A stretch of 64,000 nucleotides of DNA from Saprospiraceae bacterium (lineage in GTDB: Bacteria; Bacteroidota; Bacteroidia; Chitinophagales; Saprospiraceae): assembly GCA_021604865.1 (NCBI GenBank), contig BQJU01000014.1, positions 1 to 64,000 on the forward strand, given 5' to 3'. Under the pieces are notes generated by a model. The model saw only the letters and a list, made by a program, of their open reading frames with translations. It made no database searches and was not told the origin of the DNA. Below, piece after piece: positions 44,217-51,790 of the stretch. The stretch's first letter is position 1. Every line of letters starts with the position of its first letter. Position numbers and translations under genes: made by a program.

Positions 44217-46406
44217 ATGTCGGGTAATTTTCCATTTTATCACCAGTTAGACGCCATGGATTGCGGAGCGACCTGCCTTCGCATGATTGCACGTCATTTC
44301 GGTAGATACTATTCACTTGAGTATTTGCGAGAGCTAACCTATATGGGTAAGCAAGGTGTAGACCTATTAGGTATCAGCGACGCTGCTGAGCACATAGGTA
44401 TGCAATCGCTTGCCGTCAAGACTTCATTTGATCGCCTGGTTCGTGATATTCCTGTGCCCTGCATTGCTCACTGGAATCAGGGACACTTTGTCGTTATTTA
44501 CAAAGCCAATCAGAAATTTGTTTGGATAGCGGACCCTGCTGCTGGCAAGTTTAAGCTTACACGGGAAGAATTTGAAGAAAACTGGCTAAGTGATAAGGAA
44601 GAAGGAGAGGATTTAGGGGTATTACTGCTTTTAGAAACTACTCCTGAATTTTATGCCCGCGATGGGGTCAAGACCGATAAAGGTGGATTTGGCTACATCT
44701 TTTCCTATTTCAAAAAATACCGCAGACTGATCATCCAACTGGTGGTTGGTTTACTGTTGGGTACTTTGCTTCAGATTATTTTCCCCTTCTTCATCAAATC
44801 TCTGATTGATGTAGGGATATTTAAAGTTGACCACTCTTTTGTCACACTGATCATCCTGGCACAGTTTATCCTGTTTTTGGCCCAGTTATCTGTCGAATCT
44901 TTTCGAAGGTGGATCTTATTACACATTGGCGTCAGGGTGAACATTAGCCTGATCTCCGATTTCCTGATCAAATTGACCAAATTGCCTATTCGCTTTTTTG
45001 ATACGAAAATGACAGGGGATTTGATGCAACGTATTGCTGATCATGAGAGAGTTCAGCGATTTTTGACTTCGACTACTTTAATTTCGGTCTTTTCTTTTTT
45101 CAATTTTATAGCCTTCCTGGTGGTATTGGTCTTCTGGAGTGAATTGGTCTTTAGTATTTTCCTTCTGGGCACCATTGTCAATTTGGTTTGGATTATGTTT
45201 TTTCAACAAAGAAGAAGAGAGCTTGATTACAAACAATTTGACCAATCGGCTGAAAACCAAGGCAACCTGATCGAATTGATCAACGGCATGCAAGAAATTA
45301 AGTTGCACAATGCTGAAAAACAAAAGCGGTGGGCTTGGGAGCGTATTCAGGCCAGGCTCTTCCGTACTGAACTTAGCTCTTTGGGTATTGAGGAATTACA
45401 ACGCTCAGGAGGAACTTTTATCAATGAAACCAAAAACCTGATCATTACCTTCGTTGTAGTCAAAGCTGTCATTGATGGCAATATGACACTAGGTATGTTG
45501 GTCGCTATTCAATATATCATTGCTCAACTCAATGTACCACTAAATCAGTTCGTCACTTTCATACGATCTTTACAAGAGGCTAAAATCAGCCTTGAGCGCA
45601 TGAATGAGATCCACGCCAAAGACGATGAAGAAAATATCGTGGACAAAATCACGCTGGTGCCAGAAATGGGGGATCTGATTATGGAAAACGTTTCCTTCCA
45701 ATATAATGGACCCAACTCCCCCAAGGTATTAAAGAACCTGAATTTTAAAATACCTAAAGCTAAAACCACAGCTATTGTTGGATCCAGTGGAAGCGGTAAA
45801 ACTACAATACTCAAATTGTTACTTAATTTTTATTCCCCAACAGATGGAGCCATTCGGTTGGGGGATATAAATCTCAATAATATTCATAGCCGTTTGTGGC
45901 GAAGCAAGTGTGGAGTGGTCATGCAAGATGGGTTTATTTTTAATGATACCATCGCGAAAAACATTGCTTTGGGAGACGAGATCATCAACAAGCACAAATT
46001 ATTACGAGCCGTTAAGGTGGCCAATATTCAGACCTTTGTTGAAACGCTTCCACTTGGCTACAACACCAAAATCGGACAGGAAGGTCTTGGCTTGAGTCAG
46101 GGACAAAAACAACGGTTGTTGATAGCGCGGGCAGTATATAAAAACCCCGATTATATATTCTTTGATGAGGCGACGAATGCCTTGGACGCCTTTAATGAAC
46201 TGATCATTATGGAAAACCTGGAAGATTTTTTCCGGGGGAGGACGGTCGTAGTGGTTGCCCATCGTTTAAGTACAGTGATGAATGCTGATAATATTATCGT
46301 CATCGATGGCGGTGAAATTGTAGAACAAGGTACACATGAGGAGTTGACCTATATTCGGGGAGCGTATTATCAGCTAGTGAGAAACCAGCTGGAATTAGGC
46401 GCTTAA
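44217..46406 (+). CDS. C39 peptidase-containing ABC exporter (bacteriocin/peptide type)
   Basis: A 729-residue transporter that removes a leader peptide and exports the product. The N-terminal C39 peptidase has the triad Cys16 in MDCGATC, His90 in QGHFVVIY and Asp106 in WIADPAAG. A six-span membrane domain occupies about 165-445 (GYIFSYFKKYRRLII onward). The ATPase has Walker A GSSGSGKT, Walker B YIFFDEATNALD, and an ABC signature LSQGQKQR (Gln instead of the usual first Gly). The downstream HlyD-like gene is 15 bases away and completes a type I exporter, with an outer-membrane protein presumably elsewhere. No double-glycine leader peptide is visible near it. Confidence 0.93.
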   Translation: MSGNFPFYHQLDAMDCGATCLRMIARHFGRYYSLEYLRELTYMGKQGVDLLGISDAAEHIGMQSLAVKTSFDRLVRDIPVPCIAHWNQGHFVVIYKANQKFVWIADPAAGKFKLTREEFEENWLSDKEEGEDLGVLLLLETTPEFYARDGVKTDKGGFGYIFSYFKKYRRLIIQLVVGLLLGTLLQIIFPFFIKSLIDVGIFKVDHSFVTLIILAQFILFLAQLSVESFRRWILLHIGVRVNISLISDFLIKLTKLPIRFFDTKMTGDLMQRIADHERVQRFLTSTTLISVFSFFNFIAFLVVLVFWSELVFSIFLLGTIVNLVWIMFFQQRRRELDYKQFDQSAENQGNLIELINGMQEIKLHNAEKQKRWAWERIQARLFRTELSSLGIEELQRSGGTFINETKNLIITFVVVKAVIDGNMTLGMLVAIQYIIAQLNVPLNQFVTFIRSLQEAKISLERMNEIHAKDDEENIVDKITLVPEMGDLIMENVSFQYNGPNSPKVLKNLNFKIPKAKTTAIVGSSGSGKTTILKLLLNFYSPTDGAIRLGDINLNNIHSRLWRSKCGVVMQDGFIFNDTIAKNIALGDEIINKHKLLRAVKVANIQTFVETLPLGYNTKIGQEGLGLSQGQKQRLLIARAVYKNPDYIFFDEATNALDAFNELIIMENLEDFFRGRTVVVVAHRLSTVMNADNIIVIDGGEIVEQGTHEELTYIRGAYYQLVRNQLELGA

Positions 46407-46421
46407 TTAGACATTCAAATT

Positions 46422-47708
46422 ATGGATGAGAACCTTGAAATAAGAAGTGAGGAGGTGCAGGAGATCCTTGGTACACCACCCAGTTGGTTGGTCCAATGGG
46501 GAACTATCATTGCTTTGATTATTATCGTAATATTGGGCTGGATCAGTTATTTTGTTCAATATCCGGATACGGTTACAGGTCAAATTCGAGTGACGTCAAC
46601 GGAACCACCCCGGAAACTGGTGGCTGAACGCATGGCCTATATATCCAAAGTACTGGTATCATCGGAAGACACCGTGGAAGCTGGCCAGGTTTTGTTGGTA
46701 TTCAAAAGCAAGGCAAAATTTGAGGATGTACTGTCATTAGAAGATTATATGCTTTCCATTAAAGACACCAATGATTCCACTTTATTGAGCTTTAACCCTC
46801 CCAAAGATTTGATTTTAGGGGAATTGCAGGATGACCTCTATGATTTTAAAGAGTCGAGGGAATCTTATGATATGAGCGCCTCCCGGAAATTGGACAAATT
46901 GAGCATAGAACAGTTGAAAAGCCAAATTCGAAAGGCTAGAAATAACATTGTCTATGAGAAAAAACAAAAAGAGAATTATGAAAAACAGCTCAAGTTATCC
47001 CGGGAGGAATTGACCCGTCAACAAAACCTCTTAAAAGAAGGACTGAATTCTGTAGCTAGGGTTCGCCAGGTACAAGAAAAAGTATTGTCGGACGAACGCA
47101 TGATCCAAGGCTTTGAGTCCAATATTAAGAATAAGGAATTTGAGATTTCATTGCTACAGCGGGAAATTGGTGGATATGAACAGGGCGCTAATATTTCTCA
47201 GTCAAGTGCTTCGGCTGAATTAAGAGAAAGCTTTTACCGGCTTCAGGAAAAAATAGAAGATTGGAAAAAGGACCACTTATTAATATCTCCTATGGATGGC
47301 CTTGTAGTGCTGAACAATGAAAGCTTGGGAGCTAAACAGTTTGTGGCTAAAGAAACGGAACTAATGCTTATCCTGCCTACAAATACTACGGACATTCTTG
47401 GTCGGTTAGCATTGGAACATAGTGGCACTGGAAAGGTTAAAGAAGGACAACGAGTTGTTGTGAAATTTGATAGTTATCCCTTTGAAGAATTTGGCGCGGT
47501 AATCGGACAGGTTTCTCGCAAGGGAAAAGTGCCTAATAATGACCGCATCCCTATTGAGGTCATATTTCCAGATGGATTACGAACAACTACTGGAAGAGTG
47601 ATTGAACCAAGCCAGGAAATGCTCGGTAAAGCAGAAATTATCACAGAGAATAAACGCTTTATTGACTGGATTTTTGAAAATACCCGCAAATTGGTTTCGA
47701 TTTCTTAG
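46422..47708 (+). CDS. HlyD-family membrane-fusion (adaptor) protein
   Basis: A 428-residue adaptor that links the inner-membrane ABC exporter to an outer-membrane channel. One N-terminal span (about 28-48, IIALIIIVILGWISYFV), then a lipoyl half (TEPPRKLVAERMAYISKVLV and EAGQVLLVFKS), a long coiled-coil hairpin (160-280), the second lipoyl half (ISPMDGLVVLNNESLGAKQF) and a C-terminal beta-barrel (GQRVVVKFDSYPFEEFG). The pattern matches HlyD/bacteriocin-type adaptors rather than RND ones. Directly downstream of and coupled to the C39-ABC gene. A strong terminator follows. Confidence 0.9.
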   Translation: MDENLEIRSEEVQEILGTPPSWLVQWGTIIALIIIVILGWISYFVQYPDTVTGQIRVTSTEPPRKLVAERMAYISKVLVSSEDTVEAGQVLLVFKSKAKFEDVLSLEDYMLSIKDTNDSTLLSFNPPKDLILGELQDDLYDFKESRESYDMSASRKLDKLSIEQLKSQIRKARNNIVYEKKQKENYEKQLKLSREELTRQQNLLKEGLNSVARVRQVQEKVLSDERMIQGFESNIKNKEFEISLLQREIGGYEQGANISQSSASAELRESFYRLQEKIEDWKKDHLLISPMDGLVVLNNESLGAKQFVAKETELMLILPTNTTDILGRLALEHSGTGKVKEGQRVVVKFDSYPFEEFGAVIGQVSRKGKVPNNDRIPIEVIFPDGLRTTTGRVIEPSQEMLGKAEIITENKRFIDWIFENTRKLVSIS

Positions 47709-47735
47709 ATCCTGTTTGGGGGCAATACAAAACTT

Positions 47736-47789
47736 AAAAATAGAGTTGTTGCGCAGAGACAATACAAATGCGCAACAACTCTATTTTTT
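47736..47789. terminator. Strong hairpin terminator between hlyD-like and lpdA genes
   Basis: A perfect 20-base-pair stem (47736-47755 with 47769-47788, loop of 13) ends in a T-run on the + strand and, through its A-run, in a T-run on the - strand, so it can end both transcripts. It sits within 30 bases of the hlyD-like stop and next to the lpdA stop. Confidence 0.85.
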
Positions 47790-49186
47790 TATAGGTGGAT
47801 CACCTCACCATAAGCTGCCGCCGCAGCTTCCATAATGGCTTCACTCATAGTAGGATGGGGGTGTACTGATTTGATGATTTCATGCCCGGTCGTCTCCAGT
47901 TTTCTAGCCACGACAACTTCGGCAATCATCTCAGTTACATTATATCCGATCATGTGTGCGCCTAAAAATTCACCGTATTTCGCATCGAAAATTAGCTTCA
48001 CAAATCCTTCTTTTGCTCCAGCGGCACTGGCTTTTCCTGACGCGCTGAAAGGGAATTTTCCAACTTTTATTTCGTAACCAGCTTCTTTCGCTGCCTGTTC
48101 AGTCATTCCAACCGAGGCAACTTCAGGTGAGCAGTAGGTACAGCCTGGGATATTGTTATAATCAAGTGGCTCTGGCGACATACCCTTTATCTTTTCTGCA
48201 CAAATGATGCCTTCTGCACTGGCAACATGGGCAAGCGCTGGCCCCTCAATAACATCACCGATAGCATAAATGCCGGCCACATTGGTTTGATAATAAGCAT
48301 CCACCGAAATCATGCCACGCTCCGTTTTTATACCCAGGGCCTCCAGCCCGATATCTTCCGTATTGGGCGTTACTCCGGCAGCTGATAGAACGATGTCACA
48401 CTTAATCTCTTCTGTTGCGCCGGTCTTCCGATTTTTTACACTTACTTTGCACCCGCGGCCTTTAGTGTCAACGGATTCGACAGATGTATTGGCCAATACT
48501 TTAATGCCTTTTTTCTTATAAACTTTGCCCAGCTCTTTGGATACGTCGCTATCCTCCCGAGGAACAAGTCCTTGTTCCAAAAATTCTACAATAGTTACTT
48601 CAGTTCCGATGGAATGGTAAAAGTAGGCAAACTCTACACCGATGGCTCCAGCACCTACGATGACCATACTTTTGGGTAATTTGTCAAGAGACATTGCCTT
48701 GCGGTATTCAATAATATTTTTTCCGTCAATGGGAAGGCTCGGTAATTCTTTGGCTCTACCTCCGGTTGCAATGATAATATGCGCTGCTTCGTAGGTTGTT
48801 TTTTTGCCGTCATTGGCTGTGACCTCCACTTTTTTACCGCGAACCAACCGTCCTGTACCTATGATCACATCAATTTTATTTTTTCGCAAAAGGAAGTTGA
48901 CACCTTTGCTCATACCTTCAGCTACGCCACGGCTACGCTTTATCATTCCGCCAAAGTCAACCTGTGCATCTTTTATTTTGATCCCATAATCTTCGGCATG
49001 CTGAATATACTCAAACACTTGGGCGCTTTTTAACAACGCTTTGGTGGGAATACAACCCCAATTGAGGCAAATTCCGCCTATAGATTCTCGCTCTACCACT
49101 GCTACCTTCATGCCTAATTGGGCTCCTCTAATAGCAGCCACATAACCGCCCGGACCGCTTCCGATAACAATAAGATCGTAATTCAT
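47789..49186 (-). CDS. lpdA: Dihydrolipoyl dehydrogenase
   Basis: A 465-residue flavoprotein, the E3 subunit of 2-oxoacid dehydrogenase complexes or the glycine cleavage system, which reoxidises dihydrolipoamide with NAD+. N-terminal FAD motif VIGSGPGGYVAAIRG, redox-active disulfide GGICLNWGCIPTK (Cys40, Cys45), a second Rossmann motif VIVGAGAIGVEFAYFY, the ATGGRAKELP hinge, and the catalytic HPHPTMSE near the end with His and Glu. Length agrees with the family. Alone in its transcript, read from its own promoter, and ended by the hairpin terminator. Confidence 0.96.
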   Translation of the reverse strand: MNYDLIVIGSGPGGYVAAIRGAQLGMKVAVVERESIGGICLNWGCIPTKALLKSAQVFEYIQHAEDYGIKIKDAQVDFGGMIKRSRGVAEGMSKGVNFLLRKNKIDVIIGTGRLVRGKKVEVTANDGKKTTYEAAHIIIATGGRAKELPSLPIDGKNIIEYRKAMSLDKLPKSMVIVGAGAIGVEFAYFYHSIGTEVTIVEFLEQGLVPREDSDVSKELGKVYKKKGIKVLANTSVESVDTKGRGCKVSVKNRKTGATEEIKCDIVLSAAGVTPNTEDIGLEALGIKTERGMISVDAYYQTNVAGIYAIGDVIEGPALAHVASAEGIICAEKIKGMSPEPLDYNNIPGCTYCSPEVASVGMTEQAAKEAGYEIKVGKFPFSASGKASAAGAKEGFVKLIFDAKYGEFLGAHMIGYNVTEMIAEVVVARKLETTGHEIIKSVHPHPTMSEAIMEAAAAAYGEVIHL

Positions 49187-49279
49187 AAATTGGTTTTTAT
49201 TTAATTGTTAGTATCCTTGTCTGGACCAACACCGAAAGTAAGAGAATGGTTGATCGCAAAAGGGGCGCAAATCGCGGCA

Positions 49280-49309
49280 CAAATATACTTACAGAATTTA
49301 AAGGAGCAA
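49280..49309 (-). promoter_or_regulatory. Promoter, TTG-N19-TATATTTG, of lpdA
   Basis: Read on the - strand, TTG (complement of 49307-49309), 19 bases, then TATATTTG (complement of 49280-49287). Both elements and spacing are consensus. The 5' leader to the lpdA ATG at 49186 would be about 90 bases. Confidence 0.65.
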
Positions 49310-49330
49310 AACAACAACCCATTGATACCT

Positions 49331-49364
49331 AAAAAAAACTCCGCAACAAACAAATGAAGCGGAG
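49331..49364 (-). terminator. Rho-independent terminator, - strand
   Basis: GGCTCCGC...GCGGAG followed by eight T when read on the - strand (stem arms 49359-49364 and 49339-49344, loop of 14). It points at transcripts coming from the aroK-to-lipoprotein operon, more than 400 bases after its last stop codon. Confidence 0.65.
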
Positions 49365-49777
49365 CCAATCTAACTTACTGATACTAATATAAATTTTTAA
49401 ACAATTGTTGTTGTGTTGAAATTAGCGAGACGATTCAATATTGGAAGTGTCATATATCCAGTCTACTATTTGACTAGTAAGCCGTCATTTTTTAAGATAA
49501 AGGTAAATTGGTAAGAATGGAATCAAGTTGGTCATTCATTTCCAAATCTTCTTCTAGTGTCGCTTGCTACTGTAAAAGTAGAAAATATGATCCTGAAAGG
49601 CAAATATATCTTCTAAAAAATGGCACAAAATATTATTGGGGAAGTATGTAATTTTTTTGCTTAACAATCCGTGTATCAGTTGATAATAAATTATTAATTA
49701 CTATATGTATTTTTGTTGTTGTTTTGGAACTCTCTGAAAAACAGTCGTATACAAATCTTAAAAAATGCAGGTATATA

Positions 49778-50299
49778 TTAAGGCTTTTGGGAAAGTGTAA
49801 GCATTAGGATGCCACCATTTCTACCTTCAAGGCGTTCCAATTTGGCAAAAAAACCTTTTTGCAACTGAACACTATTACCAAATGAGAACTGATCCCGATA
49901 TCGGACAAGGGCAGCTGCCCAACTGCCGAAAACCATATAGTTCGGACCGATATCGGCAATGCGATCAAATTGGGCAACTGCCAGCATCAGCCAGAAATTA
50001 GGGGTATCCTCCTGAATATTGAGTTGTGGAAATGAAAACTCAAAGGTTTGCAATAAATCGTCACAACCTTCCTGTATAAGTTTCAATTTGACGCCATCGG
50101 AAAAGGTGATCAGCTCGATTCCTTTTTGACCTTCTAATAAAAAGTCATGACTTTTGATCAGATTGGTTTTGGACTCAAAGATCGCTTCCGGTTGGGCGTA
50201 TTTACAATCTGCAAAAGAAGCTGTTACTTTTTCCTCCTGACAGGAAAAAAAGAAAAATATGCTGAAAAAGAAAAATAGATTTTTGAGTTGATTTATCAT
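49778..50299 (-). CDS. Small lipoprotein of unknown function
   Basis: A 173-residue lipoprotein. The start MINQLKNLFFFFSIFFFFSC has a very hydrophobic, phenylalanine-rich signal and a lipobox ending FFSC with Cys20. The body contains FLLEGQKGIELITFSDG, a Cys pair around DCKYAQ and EGCDDLL, and FGSWAAALVRYRD. I do not recognise a family. The longer frame begins at TTG, so ATG 50299 is chosen. It is the last gene of the minus-strand operon with the subtilase (73 bases) and the Clp-like gene, and may be anchored in the outer or inner membrane. Function is unknown. Confidence 0.6.
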   Translation of the reverse strand: MINQLKNLFFFFSIFFFFSCQEEKVTASFADCKYAQPEAIFESKTNLIKSHDFLLEGQKGIELITFSDGVKLKLIQEGCDDLLQTFEFSFPQLNIQEDTPNFWLMLAVAQFDRIADIGPNYMVFGSWAAALVRYRDQFSFGNSVQLQKGFFAKLERLEGRNGGILMLTLSQKP

Positions 50300-50372
50300 T
50301 GTAACCTTTTGGAAAATTAGGTTCAAATATCCTTTTACGTTTTATATCTGAAAGGGTTACAAAAATGACTTA

Positions 50373-51782
50373 TTACCGTTTTTGGAGTTCTTCTTTTTGG
50401 CTTTTGAGCAGTAACTTATATGCCTGAAGAAAATCGGGTAGTCCATGACCAAGAAAATTGTCAGGTTTCACTGTTTGATTGCAACTCTTTATGATGGCAT
50501 CAATAATCTCTTCATTGTTTAAATTCGGAAATGCCGACCATAGACTTGCTGTCATTCCGGCTATCAATGGAGAGGACAAAGAGGTGCCATTTGAAGTTCT
50601 GGTTTTATAAGAATATTGGGAAACTACAGTTATGGCAACCCCTGGAGCCACCAGGTCGGGTTTTATCCGGCCATCTGCAGTAGGACCCACTGAGCTAAAT
50701 CCAGCACGTAAAGTTGTATCGATAAAAACGGAACCTACTGCAAGCACATTAGGGGCATCAGCGGGGATGCTGATATATCTCCAGGCAGAATTTCCTTCAT
50801 TGCCGGCACTGGTCACCACAATCATGCCTCGTGCAAAGGCATAATCCACTGCACGGCTGGCCATTGATTTCAAGCCAGTCAGATCTTCATACTTGTAATT
50901 CATACTGGCATCATTAAAAACAAAATATCCCAGTGAAGAATTGACTACATCGGCACCAATACTATCGGCATATTCAAGGCCTGCTACCCAATTGCATTCC
51001 TCGATCAGGTATTCGCCTCTTACATCTTCTGTTTTGATACAAAGATAGTTAGCCCCGGGAGCTGTGCCAACCATCAGGCCCGGCAAATTGGCACCCATAA
51101 CGGAAAGAACCTGAGTGCCATGTGTGCTCGATTCGAAAACATTGGTGTCTCCATCAACAAAATCATGGAAACCCAAAAAACGGTTATGCTGACGCAGGCT
51201 GTCAAAGAAAGGTATAATGTCTACATTGGAAAATCCACCATCAAGTACGGCAATCGTTATGCCCTGTCCATTCCATCCCTTGCTGTGCAGGGAATCTCCT
51301 TTCATGGCTGTAATTTGTGGGTGGGCATAACCATAAGGATTTGACACTAGAAGATTGGTGTCAAGGTTGTCTTTAAAAGGCCTAGGCCTTTTTTCGATTC
51401 TAGGTTTTTGGTATTTGCCAACATACAAAATGGTATCGACAAAAGGCAATTTGGCAATTTGATCAATAACCTCGGGCTTGGCCAAAACGGTTGCGGCATT
51501 GAGCCACCGGGAGCTGAGGTGAATGAGGCCACCTTGTTCCCTTAAACTTTGTAAATATGTGGGATTGACAGGGAAATCAGCCTCGGTAACAGGGATATTG
51601 TATTTTGCCCTTCTGGCCAATGCTTTTTCGGATAAAAATACTTCAGGATGGTTAAGCTGATATGGACTGTCCGCTTTATCTTTAAAGGTAACCCAGAAAT
51701 ATTTAGGGATACTATCTGCAACTTGTGCATAGGTATTTAATACCAGTAAAGCCAGGATCAGAATAAGGGGTATTTTTTTCAT
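50373..51782 (-). CDS. Secreted subtilisin-like serine peptidase (S8)
   Basis: A 469-residue exported protease. A signal peptide (residues 1-20, ending NTYAQ) precedes an inhibitor-type propeptide (20-135). The catalytic triad is Asp181 in ITIAVLDGGFS, His221 in STHGTQVLSVMG and Ser401 in NGTSLSSPLIAGM; the oxyanion Asn328 is in TSAGNEGN. Length is typical for a single-domain Bacteroidota subtilase, and there is no C-terminal sorting domain of the T9SS kind. It lies eight bases after the Clp-like gene and 73 before a lipoprotein gene, so all share one transcript. Substrate unknown. Confidence 0.92.
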   Translation of the reverse strand: MKKIPLILILALLVLNTYAQVADSIPKYFWVTFKDKADSPYQLNHPEVFLSEKALARRAKYNIPVTEADFPVNPTYLQSLREQGGLIHLSSRWLNAATVLAKPEVIDQIAKLPFVDTILYVGKYQKPRIEKRPRPFKDNLDTNLLVSNPYGYAHPQITAMKGDSLHSKGWNGQGITIAVLDGGFSNVDIIPFFDSLRQHNRFLGFHDFVDGDTNVFESSTHGTQVLSVMGANLPGLMVGTAPGANYLCIKTEDVRGEYLIEECNWVAGLEYADSIGADVVNSSLGYFVFNDASMNYKYEDLTGLKSMASRAVDYAFARGMIVVTSAGNEGNSAWRYISIPADAPNVLAVGSVFIDTTLRAGFSSVGPTADGRIKPDLVAPGVAITVVSQYSYKTRTSNGTSLSSPLIAGMTASLWSAFPNLNNEEIIDAIIKSCNQTVKPDNFLGHGLPDFLQAYKLLLKSQKEELQKR

Positions 51783-51790
51783 GTCTTTAT

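Larger units (their letters stand above)
49187..49777. other. 591-base intergenic region: lpdA promoter, a terminator, no clear gene
   Basis: Holds the lpdA promoter, a terminator for the minus-strand operon that begins with aroK, and about 410 bases between that terminator and the stop of the last operon gene. In that stretch I see only a 44-codon frame on the + strand (49518-49652) and 15-21-codon frames on the - strand, none with supporting context. It could be a long 3' untranslated region or hold a small RNA. Confidence 0.5.

Noticed and set aside
49518-49652. A 44-codon + strand frame in the 591-base gap
   Set aside because: Short, with no promoter element at the proper place and no recognisable domain; listed only as a note.
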